NCBI GenBank assembly: GCA_947034885.2
Contig: OX344756.2
Location: forward strand, 13,512,098 to 13,576,097
DNA from: Thuidium tamariscinum
Lineage: Eukaryota; Streptophyta; Bryopsida; Hypnales; Thuidiaceae
Direction: 5' to 3'
Length of the DNA: 64,000 bases
Shown here one piece after another: positions 23,703 to 34,828 of the stretch. The translations under genes and the position numbers were made by a program. The first letter of the stretch is position 1. The number at the start of each line of letters is the position of its first letter. The notes beneath the pieces are model-generated. The model saw only the letters and a program-made list of their open reading frames with translations. It did no database searches and was not told the origin of the DNA.

Positions 23703-25147
23703 AGCACCCAAACCAAAGTGGATTTGGTCACCATAGAGGCCAGCTTGGCGAACCTCCTCAGGCAAAGGATATTCCACCACATCTCCTTCCATAATATCCT
23801 TGCCATCTATTGATTTTGCTATCGTCACTCCACATTTTTGTCTGCTTTCCTTCACCACAATAGGGCTTAAAACATTACTCTCATCAATTCACAACATGAC
23901 ATTATTAACCTCTAAAGGACAAAGGATTTTAAGTTTGAAAAGCACCATTTCAATTGTGAAAAGCATAATTCAAATCAAGTAATAAGCTATGTCAATAGAA
24001 TTAGTGAAGAACACTATATATGCTGAATAAAAATGAACTAAATTGAACAAAAAGAATTTCACATATGACCCACTTAAAGTGGCCCAAAAAACATCAAGCC
24101 AAAATTGAAGATCTTGGTCCTTGAGGGATTAAGAAAGTCACACATTCCCACCATAAACAACCACCGTAAATAGCCACAAGATAACTCTTTAATCTTGACA
24201 AGAAAGTCATTCAATAAAAAACTTGGCATTTTCACTCAATTAAACAACATTTTAGGTTCTAGTAGGGTTGTCCAAACATTGATTTGAGAATCTTTCTTGT
24301 GTGGGCATCAAGAAGCTTGTACAAAAGATCAATCATTCATGAACTTCCACTCTCTTCAAGGCAAAGGCAACCTAAAATCTTTTGTAAGAAGATTCTAACA
24401 AACTTTCTAGAGCAAAAAACAAACTCAAATTGTAACATTCATATACAAAACTTAACTTGACAAAGACACCTCTTCAATGCATCTCTTCAAGACAAAGAGA
24501 ATGATAAGAAAAAATTGGACTATAGTCAAATATTATCCACAAGATTCTTGAGAATCAAGCCCTTGAAATTGACTCTAACGGTTTAAGCAAAACAGAGACT
24601 AATAAGCCACACTCGTCTCAAACTACCAAAGGCGCCCCATCTGCATGCCTTCACATTTTTCATTGCATCCCTCCCGAACAGTCAACAATCAGGATAAAAA
24701 TTTAAAGGCTACATCCCACAATTCTGTAGAGAATTCAATGTGCAAGACGTCCATTTCGCAACAAGAGGCAATCCTCAAGCAGACGTGAATCTCTGCAGGA
24801 CGACAACCAATTCTGACGAGCACTTGGGGCTCAAACTTGCGCAGAGCTCAAAAATGAAAAGAAAAAGAGAAGAATCTTGCAGATTAAGTTGCGCATTTGG
24901 ACATGTTCGCTTACCTCCAGGAATTCGAAGTGTCCCTCAATGTTCTCCGTGAAGAGCGAGAGATCTTGCGGAAGCACAGGGTTCCTCCAAAGAATCCAAA
25001 GAAAGCTCCGAATTGAGAAACACTTGTGCAGATTTCGTGGGATTTGGGGTAAGGATGATGAGCTGCAAGATTGGAAAACCTAAATGACAACGCGTGAGAT
25101 TGCAAGGAGTTGCTATGGTGAGGTCCGGCAGCCACGACCATCGCCAT
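23703..25147 (-). CDS. Candidate 5' part of a plastid-targeted protein (two exons, unrecognised)
   Basis: On the minus strand, an ATG at 25147-25145 opens a 233-bp exon (24915-25147) rich in Ser, Arg and hydroxylated residues and poor in acidic residues, like a chloroplast transit peptide. It ends at a good donor (AG|GTAAGC) in phase 2. An exon at 23703-23865 begins after an AG in the matching phase and encodes a charged, protein-like run including VTIAKSIDGKDIMEGD and VEYPLPEEVRQAGLYGD, ending at GTGAGT donors. Joined they give 132 codons. I do not recognise the family and found no further exons, so it may be a truncated or captured fragment. The start and joining are inferred. The plus strand of exon 1 also holds a 37-codon frame (24902-25015), which is a competing interpretation. 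Confidence 0.4.
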
Positions 25148-26196
25148 CGTAATGGGCGTAAACTGGAGTGGCTTGAACCTGTTCCAGAAAGAGGACTCTG
25201 TGCTTCACTTGGACCTCTTTAATATCACCTTCTCTAATGAATCAAACCCACTGCTCTCTCACTGAAGTCAGTTTTCCTATAGACCAAACCCCCACTCCCT
25301 ACTCTCATTACCACACTTTATTACGCAGAAGTATGAATTGAGTTGAAGGAGTTGAACAAATGTCTAAGGGGTTCTAAACCTCCTCCTTGATTCCCACAAC
25401 TGCAAGGACTATTTTATACAAGCAAAAGTATATTGTCACCTTCTCTTATATCACATCATCTGTTTCTTGCTCTGAAATTAGTACCCAGTTCTAAAGTTGC
25501 CTAATTCATTCTGCCCATGTTCTTACAATTACATTTTATTTTGTTATAGAATATCATGTATCTTACGAGGATGACTAAGGTAGAGCCACCCATTCTTGAT
25601 CACTACCTCATAACCAATCAATAGGGTACCATATTTCCAACCAAAGTTCCATTTTCTCCTTGGAATGCATGTTTTGTACTTTTTCAAGATTTAGACCAAT
25701 AACATAATGACACATAAGTGAGCAAGAAAGTATAAAGCAATGAGTGGGAAAGAAATTCTTGGATGATCATAATTGGATGACTCAAGATGTTGGTTATAGG
25801 TCAAGCCCAACTTTTGCCTTTCAAAATTCATAGTTATTTCAATTCATGCGATAAAATTACCAAAGTTTTTGCAATCCACATCATTTCTATCATTATACCT
25901 CTAGAAATATTTGCTTTGCCATGCACTACACCAAATCATGTCTAAAATACCTTAAATGATTCATTTGAGGTGGTTCTATGTTATAAGGAGTTTGACAAAT
26001 GTGAAGAAGTGAAAAGCCAGCTCCTTAATTCCTACGACTTCAAGGACTTCTTAATGTCATTTTCTCTGCAACAATATATTGTCATAACATTTTCGGAATT
26101 CCATACGATTTAGGGAGCCTAGTCTGAGTCACTAGGTGTACAAGAACAATGTAGAGTGGAGGTGACAGGGTGGCTCTCTAACTTGGTGTGGTGCAG
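25148..26196. other. Intergenic DNA
   Basis: Mostly AT-rich sequence with no supported exon. It may include the promoter of the minus-strand candidate gene ending at 25147. Confidence 0.35.
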
Positions 26197-26317
26197 GATT
26201 AGTAAAAAAGCCTTGGATGAAATTAACACTATGAAACGGAGCGATCTGAGAAGCGAAGCTGTTGAGAGCACTGACGAACAGCAGAAGGCCCAAGGAGGGC
26301 CTCTCATTCCAAACTGA
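26197..26317 (+). CDS. Possible terminal exon of an unrecognised small protein
   Basis: After an acceptor at GTGGTGCAG, a frame runs 40 codons to TGA at 26315-26317. It reads ISKKALDEINTMKRSDL, then a charged segment ending PLIPN. Codon choice and composition are more protein-like than the surroundings, but no upstream exon in the required phase was found. The minus strand also has a long frame here. This could be a real 3' exon, a gene relic or chance. Confidence 0.25.
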
Positions 26318-27123
26318 CTTCTGGAATGCAAGAATGTGAACGAAATGATTTCCGAACTCTGAGAACATGTGCCACCTAATCCATTACTACCCCCCTAAAG
26401 CTTCAAATCAACATCACCTCATCACTCTGTCTCAGACCTCGAGGAATGCGCTATGAAAGAGACTGGTTGATCTATCAACGGACCAATTACAACATTCTCA
26501 AAACAAAAACTAGGGATCCCAAGCAGAACTAATCATGGTGAACAACAGAATTATTACCTTTAGTCACATAAGAGATGATCAACATGACAGCTGCGGCTCT
26601 AAGTCTCTCATTCAATCAAAACCTAATCGTAAACCACAGCAGAAACACGGTAGAGGACGGAAAAAAGACCGATTTTCAGTAAGAACTATTAGCAAAAATC
26701 TGTCCCTCCACCCCTGTTCCTACGCTACAAAATTCACAAAGATTTTGAACTGTGGCAAGAGCCTAAATAGGGACTTGCACAATAATGCCAGCTGAAAGAA
26801 ACGACAGAAAAGGGACCGAAACAAATGCAGAAAAATCATAATTAAATCGTACAATACAAATGATACATGACTCGTCGTCATCCCTCAAAGCCTCGCATCA
26901 GGAAACAATTCGCATGTTCTCTCAGCCACCGTCTCCCTGAGGAATACAATGGCAAAAAGGTCTAGAGCTACATACGCAAGCTCGGCAACACCACAACTAG
27001 GGTTCTACGTCTCTTTTCACATCAAACCCAAAATTGGACGAGGCATCGGGAATGAGACTGTCCGATTGTTGTAAACGAAACCTAAAAAAAAGGGAATCCA
27101 CGAACGCTGTATCCCTTACTCCC
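26318..27123. other. Intergenic DNA including the CHMP1 3' flank
   Basis: Contains an 86-codon plus frame at 26535-26795 with no recognisable motif. The part nearest 27123 is likely the CHMP1 3' untranslated region, since CHMP1 is read leftwards. Confidence 0.35.
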
Positions 27124-27744
27124 TTAGCCCCTGCTCTTAAGATCAGCCAATCTGCGGCTCAAGTCATCCTCCGCGCTTTCGACGGGAGGCTCCTTCACAG
27201 GAACAGAGGTGGCTCCCGCTTGCGGTAACCCTACCGAAACTTCGAGACCATAGTCGTCCGCGACTTGGTTGATCAGCGAGTTCACTTCATCCTCCGGCGT
27301 GGATAAGCTCGTGCTTCCCGCCATAGCCGTCTCCACGAACTGCGATTGCACCTCCATATTCACAAACGTCTTCTCGAACTGGTCCATGGTCTGCGAGATC
27401 TTCTCCATGTTCCCCAAAGCCAGCGAGCTGTCGAGCGCCTTGACGATGGAGCCCATGGATTTGGAGATCGTCTGCATCTTGCTCTGCGTGTTGAGCTGTG
27501 CCACGACCGCGTCCAAGCGCGAAGACAGACGCAGGTAGTTGAGGTGCTCGTTGTGCTTGCGGATGGCGTTCTGAGCGTAGATGCGAGCACCGTCCATATT
27601 GTTCTTCTCCATCGCCCGCTTCACTTTCAGCTTCTCCGCCTTCTCCTCCTTTTCGCACTTCTTGGACTCGCGGACGAGCGACTTGGACGTGAATTTGAGC
27701 TGGAAAATTTGGTCCAGCAGCTTCTCCTGCGCGCCGCCCCCCAT
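27124..27744 (-). CDS. CHMP1: CHMP1 ESCRT-III subunit
   Basis: CHMP1 proteins assemble with ESCRT-III on endosomal membranes and recruit VPS4-class ATPases during sorting into multivesicular bodies (family knowledge). The product is 206 residues, matching the ~203 of plant CHMP1. It opens with an N-terminal [10 protein letters not shown] element, has a basic first half ([19 protein letters not shown]), then [17 protein letters not shown] and [14 protein letters not shown], and ends in a MIT-interacting motif, [14 protein letters not shown]. The frame extends 25 codons upstream, but the family starts at the ATG at 27742-27744 ([16 protein letters not shown]), which I chose. It is a single exon and intact. 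Confidence 0.95.
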   Translation of the reverse strand: MGGGAQEKLLDQIFQLKFTSKSLVRESKKCEKEEKAEKLKVKRAMEKNNMDGARIYAQNAIRKHNEHLNYLRLSSRLDAVVAQLNTQSKMQTISKSMGSIVKALDSSLALGNMEKISQTMDQFEKTFVNMEVQSQFVETAMAGSTSLSTPEDEVNSLINQVADDYGLEVSVGLPQAGATSVPVKEPPVESAEDDLSRRLADLKSRG

Positions 27745-28942
27745 GATGGAGAATGAACTATCCCTGCTTACACCGCAATTTTCAAAGCACGAAGATACTC
27801 TAAGAGCACAACGCAGCAATCTCTGTAATTAAGCAAATTGCAAATTGCAAGCCGAATGACACCCTAAGGATTCTATTCAAGAAATCAAATTGAAAGGCAC
27901 CGACAGACCGTGTGGAATTCGTAAAACTACAACTGGATTCTGAAAAAGAAATTGAAGGAGACGTGCGGAAGAATTGAGAGGAGAGCTTCAAGCAAGTTCT
28001 GGGTAAGAGGAGCGACGCGAAGCAACGGGCTTCGAACAAGGTTTGTAAAAAGAAAGCTAGTCTAGGGCAGCCTAAAGTGCCCGCAGACCTCGTCAATACA
28101 TTCTATAATATCACAAAGCACTGCATTTCCACTTTTGTTATATCACATCCTGCGTTGACTGCACGGCGATGTTTTGACATCCCATACTAATTCTCAAAAA
28201 TTCTCAATAAAATGATAAAGAAAAAGATGTTATTATGCTTGAATTACGTGCTCAAGTTGCAAATTATGAAATCTGTTTTTTCATCATATACCTAGTCGTT
28301 AGATTAGGCAACTAATTACCATACATTTAGAATAGAATCAACATTGTCTCCTTTGTTGAATGTTAAAAAAAAAATTTAATAATCTTCATATGTTGAAAAT
28401 AGAATTATTCTATGAGATTCTTTCTTCTTTTGTAAAATTTCTCCTTGAAAAAACAACTTTCCAAAAAATTGGTCATCTACTTTTAGATTTTTTGAGCCCA
28501 AACTTATCCCACACATACACTAAAAGTGCAATCTAATGAGCCTTAGGTATATACACCTATAATCAATCCAAAATATGACACCTATATTTGTACCAAAAAT
28601 CATCATTTTTTCAAATTAATTACACAAGAAGTGCATAATCAAAATGTGAAAAATCCACAAGAGCCTATTTTTTTATTTTGATACATCTAAAGACATGAAA
28701 CTTATTTATGATATTTAATGCATGATAAAAGTCTATTGGAAAATTCTTTCAATTGCCAATAGAATCCACTAAAAACCTTATTTTTAAGAAGTGAATATAC
28801 TCAATTGTATATGGTAATGATAAATGGTCCACATATCTTATTTGGTGTGGTGAAGATTGCTTTCACTAAATAAATGTTATTATGCATGAACTCTCTTCAT
28901 GTCCTATAGATTTTGGTATAGGTCTTAATTTGGAATACAATC
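27745..28942. other. CHMP1 5' flank, then AT-rich intergenic DNA
   Basis: The 300 bp next to CHMP1 are likely leader and promoter. From about 28100 the sequence is AT-rich with no feature I can support. Confidence 0.4.
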
Positions 28943-29873
28943 TTAACCCCTAAAGAACTAAAGTCCCCTCAGGGGACACTTGGAATTTCGAGGAGGCTTG
29001 TGTGACTTGAATTTTTACTATGATTTTTTGAACTTTTTTTGAAAATAGGAAATCAGGTTAGCTTTCCAAAAATATAATTTTTATTTCAATTGGTGCTTGG
29101 AAGCAAAAGTTATGCCATTCTAAGTCCAAAAAACAGTTTGCCAGGTAGAAAAAAAAACACCAAAAAATTATTATTATTATTGTTATTATTATTTTTTCTC
29201 AAAGATTATGTTTTGTTCTACATCTGAAGCTTTGTTTCATTTTGTTTGGACAAATAATGAGAAAATTACGGACAAACTTGTATTTTGGGCAATCTAAGTA
29301 CCTTCTCTAAAATATAACTTATTGAATTCATTTTTGAATGCAATTTTTCAAAATTTTCAAATTTTCTTTTTTGATAGGGTTTAGGATGTTTGCAAGAACA
29401 AACTCACCTTTGGAATCATGGTTTTTCAATTACATCTTAAAGTTATTAATAACTTAGTGTTTTGTTCAATCTTGGACCTACTTCTACTTAACAATTTTTT
29501 AATGAATGAAAATCAAGTTGTTGTTTTTTAAAATTTTTTCCCCTAATTCTCAATTCAAATGTTCAACATAAAAAATTTGAACTTCATGGTCCATAGAGCA
29601 AAAAAATTCAACAAATGGTAGTCAAAGTCATCTGAAATTGCAAGTCAAAGTTCAAAAAAACTTTTTTTTGCAACTTTGAATGCTCATATCTTCCAATCCA
29701 TATGATCAAACTTCATGAAATTTTTACCACATGATTTCAAACAAGTAATTACAAGATCCTACGGTTATATTTTAATAAAATTGCTTTCTTTTGTTTTTTT
29801 GGGAAGAAGTAGCAAACATGGCAGCTTTGAGTGGTTTTCAAGCCAAAAAATGCCTTAGTCCTTTAGGGGTTAA
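28943..29873. mobile_element. TTAA-flanked non-autonomous piggyBac-like element, 923 bp
   Basis: The body (28947-29869) is flanked by TTAA at 28943-28946 and 29870-29873. Left terminus CCCCTAAAGAACTAA and the right, reverse-complemented, CCCCTAAAGGACTAA differ at one base. Just inside the left end lies a perfect palindrome, GTCCCC-TCA-GGGGAC (28963-28977). The interior is noncoding and is related in order to 46338-47245 and 42690-44019. TTAA duplication and CCC termini are hallmarks of the piggyBac superfamily. Confidence 0.7.
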
Positions 29874-30037
29874 TTCATGTCATACCATTAGAAAACCAAT
29901 ATTGTTTTTTGTTTGTTTTCTAATATGCACAAATTTTAGCAATACAATTATTTGGAAAATGAATGGTTGTAATAACAGCCAAATTTGTCATATAACATTA
30001 TGTTTTACAACCAAAATCAACTTGACTATCACCTAAA

Positions 30038-30761
30038 GGGTCGTTGCAAGAAACACTTATCAATTTTGGCTCAAAATGGCTCAAAATCAATGAGTCCTGT
30101 GAGTCCTATGACCCTTTGAAATAAATTTTTTTTAAATTAAAAAAATATGGATAATTTGAAGAGCAATGAGAATATTATGTCTCTTGAAATTCAGACCTAA
30201 GAATTTTTTTCTGTAAATGTTACAGACAATGGAAAATACAATGAAAATAGCTCTTTTTTCACTAATTTGGTAAAAATAGTAAAAAAATGAAAAAAATGAA
30301 AAAGAATTTTTTTTTCTTCAAGTAAAGGTCTTTCTTTTCCAACAAATTTCATCTTTGAAAAAAATAAATTCTATTCTCTACACTTGCGCAAAGTCAGCCA
30401 CTTTGACGACATGTGGAGGTTGAACAATATAGTATTTTCAATAAATCTCTTTGTGGTCTTGTGTAACTTTAGGTGAGGTCCTTGCTTGCCAATTTTCAGC
30501 TCAAAATTTGCATTTTTGGGTCAAAAATAGGACTAAAACCCCCCAAAATGGCCAAGGTAGACAGCCAATCGGGGGCAATTTAAAAATAGTAAACTAATTT
30601 TAAAAGAATTGAAAAAATTACACAACATATAAAACTTTTGTGTGCACATTCATTCCAAATTTCAAGTTAATAGGGCAAACTATGCAAAAGTTATGAGCAA
30701 AAAACTACCTGTTGGAGGTCAAGGGGGCAAAAAATAGGACAAGTGTTTCTTGCAATCACCC
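30038..30761. mobile_element. Non-autonomous DNA element, 724 bp, TAAA target duplication
   Basis: Ends GGGTCGTTGCAAGAAACACT and, reverse-complemented, GGGTGATTGCAAGAAACACT differ at two bases, and pairing continues inward. TAAA flanks both sides (30034-30037 and 30762-30765). The same family recurs at 56930-57652 with a 4-bp TATG duplication, sharing the ends and an internal block around CCAATCGGGGGC. No coding capacity. Confidence 0.75.
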
Positions 30762-30765
30762 TAAA

Positions 30766-31357
30766 TGTCATCCAAGTATCTCCCAGATATCACCCATATA
30801 ACATCTATATGTCAAAGAAAATAAACAATTCAATTTACCTTCTTTCCAATGAATGATTGATTGCCTTATCATTTTGGCTAATTTCTCAAAACCATAACAA
30901 CATCAAAAACCTACTTTCTACATTGCTCATATTAAAAAATACCCCCCTTATTGGCATGCCTAGCCTTGCATGGACAACAATTTTATTTTAGGGCCAGTGC
31001 CTAATTACAAGTTGAACCAATTTACAAACATAGAATCAACTAAAATTGGGCCTAAGCAAAAAAATTAGGTCAATTATATCTGGTCATGTTATTTTAAGCA
31101 CTTGGGCCCATTTTTTTGGTGCCATAACAATTCCATTTAAACAATTGTGTAAAATTGTACCTACCTCTAGTATAAAGCCTTTTGGCTCAATTGATGATCT
31201 AATTTTTAAGGATCTCAACAATACTATTGGTGAATTTTGGTGGATTTTTTTTTTAACTATTGATCTTATTAGCTCTACAAATCCAACAAGCTCAATTGTT
31301 CTAGTTGTCCAATGGGAATAAGATAGAGGTAAGGTAGACAAACCCAATGCCAACCAT
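30766..31357. other. Intergenic DNA with an unrecognised minus-strand frame
   Basis: A 96-codon minus-strand frame (31084-31374) includes runs such as IVLLRSLKIRSSIEPKGF and GIVMAPKKWAQVLKI that look protein-like, and the plus strand is open over the same stretch. I recognise no family. It could be a captured gene or transposon fragment. Confidence 0.25.
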
Positions 31358-31523
31358 TGACCTAATGCCATCAAAATTTAGAATTATTGCTAATTTGAGA
31401 ATGAAAATCTATAACAATAATAGATGCTTTAACTTCACAATAATCAAAGTTAAAGCATGTAATATTGTTATAGATTTTTACTTTAAAATCAATGATTGTT
31501 CTACATTTTAGTGGTATTAGGTT
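31358..31523. repeat. Long imperfect fold-back (~78-bp arms)
   Basis: 31358-31435 pairs with 31446-31523 around a ~10-nt loop, most tightly over the inner ~30 bp (31404-31478), which shares TCTATAACAAT and GCTTTAACTT. Outside the inner stem pairing weakens but continues. It is a plausible MITE or small-RNA-type fold-back. Confidence 0.6.
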
Positions 31524-32276
31524 ACCAATTGGTCTTGCAATTGGTATCAAATTCACCTTCTTTATTTATAATGGATAATTTAAATATTTTAGCTTGTAGG
31601 ACATGGGAAATTTGTTGAGAAATTGAGTTCATTTGTGTAGGAATAAAGAGGAAGAAGAATGCAAATAATAATTTTTTTCTTACGAATGAATATTTTATTC
31701 AATATGAATATAAAGAATTTTCATTTGGGTCTATTCTAATGTCATAGACTTACCAATAACAATTAGCTTTAGAACTTCTCCTTCATCAATTAAGAAAGAG
31801 AAATGAGTGGATAAAAAGATGGTAAAAGAAAATTGTTTCCAATGAACAATACATCTAATTGAACATTGTCCACTATACATCATCCTATGAAGCCATGACA
31901 AAAAGATTGCTCAAAATAGGCACCTCTACCTTAGTTTAATCTTGAAATGATGTTGAAGATACAAATTATTTGGTGGATGAGTGAGTTTTGTTGTATTGAG
32001 AATGCATGTGAAGGTTCACAAATTAAATCATATTTGAGTGAATACATATTACTAAAGCAACGTCCTTCTAGAGTTAAGAGTGTTTTTGTCAAATTATAGT
32101 GGTTTTGAAATGGTGCCTATATTTGGCACTATTATAAAGTGGTCCTCACTAATTGTTAAGTATCAAGGTTGATAATTTCTATCTTATGGATGATAAAACG
32201 TCTTTTTGTGTAGGATAAAAGTGCAACTATTCATCCTTGAAATTTTGAATGAAAAGGAGAGATCTTCATTAGATGA
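31524..32276. other. AT-rich intergenic DNA, nothing recognised
   Basis: No gene, RNA or repeat boundary seen. Confidence 0.35.
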
Positions 32277-32554
32277 GATTTGAGGCCTTAGGAGGGCCAT
32301 TTTAGGCTTATTCCTGAAACTATTTCTAGAATTGCTAGCTACTGTTAGGCCAACAATTCTTTAAAAATTTTAAAAATAAAAATAAATTTTTTTTTGGTCG
32401 TGAAATGCAAAAAGAAATCCACAAAGAAAAATTCAAAAAAAATTAATAACATGGCATACTCTCAACCACGTCATCTTTTGATGTTTTTGTATTCCCCGCG
32501 TTTTCATAGTTTGATAATTTGCAGTCTTCCGAAGGCCTCAAATCTCATCTAATG
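32277..32554. mobile_element. MITE, 278 bp, CTT target duplication
   Basis: Ends CATTAGATGAGATTTGAGGC are identical in inverted orientation over 20 bp, and CTT flanks both sides (32274-32276 and 32555-32557). A diverged relative lies near 41952-42215, sharing the GCTACTGTYAGG and GGTCRTGAAAT phrases. The 3-bp duplication suggests a CACTA or PIF-like origin. Confidence 0.7.
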
Positions 32555-32829
32555 CTTTAATACTTTTACTTCCAATGAGTGCTTTTAAATTTGATCAAAC
32601 AATTGATTTCCATGGTATTAAAATGGATGATTTCCACAAGTACCAATCTATTCTTTAATCTTAAACTACTGCCAATGCCATTATATGGTATTTGGATGAC
32701 AATCTAGGATCCTCAAAAGAAATGAAAAGTAGTTCATTCATTCACTTTGGGTTGTTGACCTTTCATATTGAGTTTCAAAGAGTATCCTATTGAGTTTCAA
32801 GTCAAATTAGTATTTGTTTTCATGTAGTT

Positions 32830-33235
32830 GAGAAGTAAGTAAAAAAAATGGATGGCAAAATTTGACATTTTAGTGTATTTTGAAAAGTTACTGCTCAATG
32901 TTCTAAATCTAAAATTTCTCCATAGAATTGATATTTTTTGAAGTTTGAGTCCAACTAAAGAAATGAAGGTCATCTACTCTAGTTTCTAATCCAATTGGAA
33001 TTTTGAATTTTTTTATAATATTGAATATTATACTGCAATTTGAACTTTGGGTGTATTTTCAATGTCCATTTTATTTTTATTATAGAATGACACTGAATTT
33101 GAGTTTACACCATGATGTTTGTCAATGTACATGGTGAAATTTTCAGATTTTTTAAAATAATTTTCTATTTGATGTGATTTTTCTTCACATTTTCTTCAAA
33201 TTTTTTTATAAAAATCAATTTTTCTATTTTCAAAA
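32830..33235 (-). repeat. Inverted copy of a dispersed repeat (relatives 41580-41960, 59090-59545)
   Basis: Reverse-complemented, this stretch aligns with 41580-41960 and 59090-59545. Shared phrases include CATATCAAATAGAAA, TTTCACCATGTGTGTA, GTGACAAACATCAT and CCAATTGGA. It has no protein content. Confidence 0.6.
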
Positions 33236-33249
33236 TAGAAAAAAATTGA

Positions 33250-34828
33250 GTGATGAACAATGAGGCTTGAAATCAGTGGTTATGGGTCCGTTCTTCAAGG
33301 GTTAAGGCTCACCGACCTTCCCACGGACTCAGACGCCCTTCTCCTCACCCCGATGTTAACCCTACACCGCGCCTCGTCCTCTTCCCCCCGCTGGCCTGCT
33401 CTGTCTTCCCTCCGTCAGAAGAATTATTCCCACTTGCCCTCAGTCTTCCCCTTCCGTTCCCCCTCGTCGTCGGTTTCTTCGTTTCTTCCGAGCACCAGCA
33501 AATCTCATCATTGACCGCATTGCAAGCTTCGTCTCAGTCGCTAGCTTCCCCTCTCCTCCCATTTTCAAGACGCCGGGCCAACACTTGTCTAGGAGATGTG
33601 ACTGGGATCAGGTGTTCGTGCGTTCACCCTTCAGGTGCGGATCTCACTGGGACTCTCCAAGTCTTGAATTTTCACGCAAGGTGGAGCCTCTCTTTCCCCA
33701 GATCTGTACATATATGGTCTTGGGGCGGAGAATTTTGGGCTCTATTTTAGGTCGGAGGGGGGTTGGGGCGATGGGGAAGCCGGATTTGGGGTTACACGGG
33801 AGGTCTATCTCGTTGATCTGCAATTAGAGGGGGGTTGCGGTCGGTGTGGCGTCGTTCGGCGGTAGATCTAAGCACTGGAATCTGAGGTAGTGAAGATTTG
33901 AGGAGCCTTCGGGAGAAGCTTTGCGGATTTGGTCCGTGGTTTCTTTCAGGTTTCGGGAAGTGGAGCAGTTGTGATTGAGAAATCACGTGGTAATGAAGAT
34001 TGAGAGTGTGTGTCATTGAGGATTTGGGGTGGGTGGGTGCATTGTGCTACATTTGTAGAACCGAAGTTTTTTCAGGGTTTGTACTTGAGAGGAAATAATA
34101 GGCTTGGGGAGAAAATGACGGAGATTTCTTACTTGGTTGTAGAGATTTGAATATATTGCAATTTGGATTCGTCAGTTTCGATCCTAGTTTATATGTGGGC
34201 ATCTTTTCTTTCCATTTTGGGATCCTGTTATTTTTACTCTCCAGTAATGGTGACATTTGGTGGGTGAAGTTGAGGATCCGAATGGCATATAGGTTCTGTA
34301 GTGTCCGGGATTCCAGATTTGGAAGTGAACGTTTTTCGTGCTATTTGCGCTTGGATGGTCTCTAGGATCGCTTGAATTTGAGACGGACAGATTTGGAATG
34401 ATGTGGAGATTTTGTGCATCGCACCCCTTATCTGAAGATTTTGTTCTGCATTGGATTCGGTGTTTTCTATGCGGGTCTCGACCCGGAAGAGTTGAAGCTA
34501 GAAATAGGAATTACACTGTATATGAAAATAGTCGATTACAGTAACTTTCAAACTATTTTTAATGCCAACCATGTTGGTTATGATTTCTTCTTCGTACTTT
34601 TTGTTGCCTTCCTTGAAACGTCATGAATGATCATTTTGATGTTTCCTCCTGTGGCTGTAAATCTATTTTGGAAGAGGTTATCTGTCAACTGAAACTATTG
34701 GAAATGCACTCACCTGAGTTGAGGGTTGATCTTGCTTGTGCGGTTTTGTAGTCAGTTTTGGTCATTGAAGGAATCGTTAGACTAATACTCTTCCATGTGA
34801 CTTGTGTAGTTCGCCTGAATAAGTAGCC
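33250..34828 (+). promoter_or_regulatory. Promoter and 5' leader (probably with a leader intron) of the PMT gene
   Basis: Composition changes sharply to GC-rich, CT-rich sequence at about 33260-33620, typical of a plant promoter and leader. A likely acceptor (CTTGTGTAG) ends at 34809, just before the coding start at 34829, so the leader is probably split by an intron. Frames in this region (such as 33260-33514) are Ser/Pro-rich chance frames. The donor could not be fixed. Confidence 0.45.

Noticed and set aside
24902-25015. 37-codon plus-strand ATG frame opposite the transit-peptide-like exon
   Set aside because: It looks coding-like but ends at TGA, has no in-phase partner exon, and overlaps the better-supported minus-strand exon.
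27287-27756. Several long frames on both strands over CHMP1
   Set aside because: They are shadows of the intact CHMP1 reading frame, Arg/Leu/His-rich as expected for off-frame translation.
33260-33750. Ser/Pro-rich plus-strand frames before the PMT gene
   Set aside because: CT-rich leader sequence gives Ser/Pro/Leu frames by composition; the family start is the ATG at 34829.
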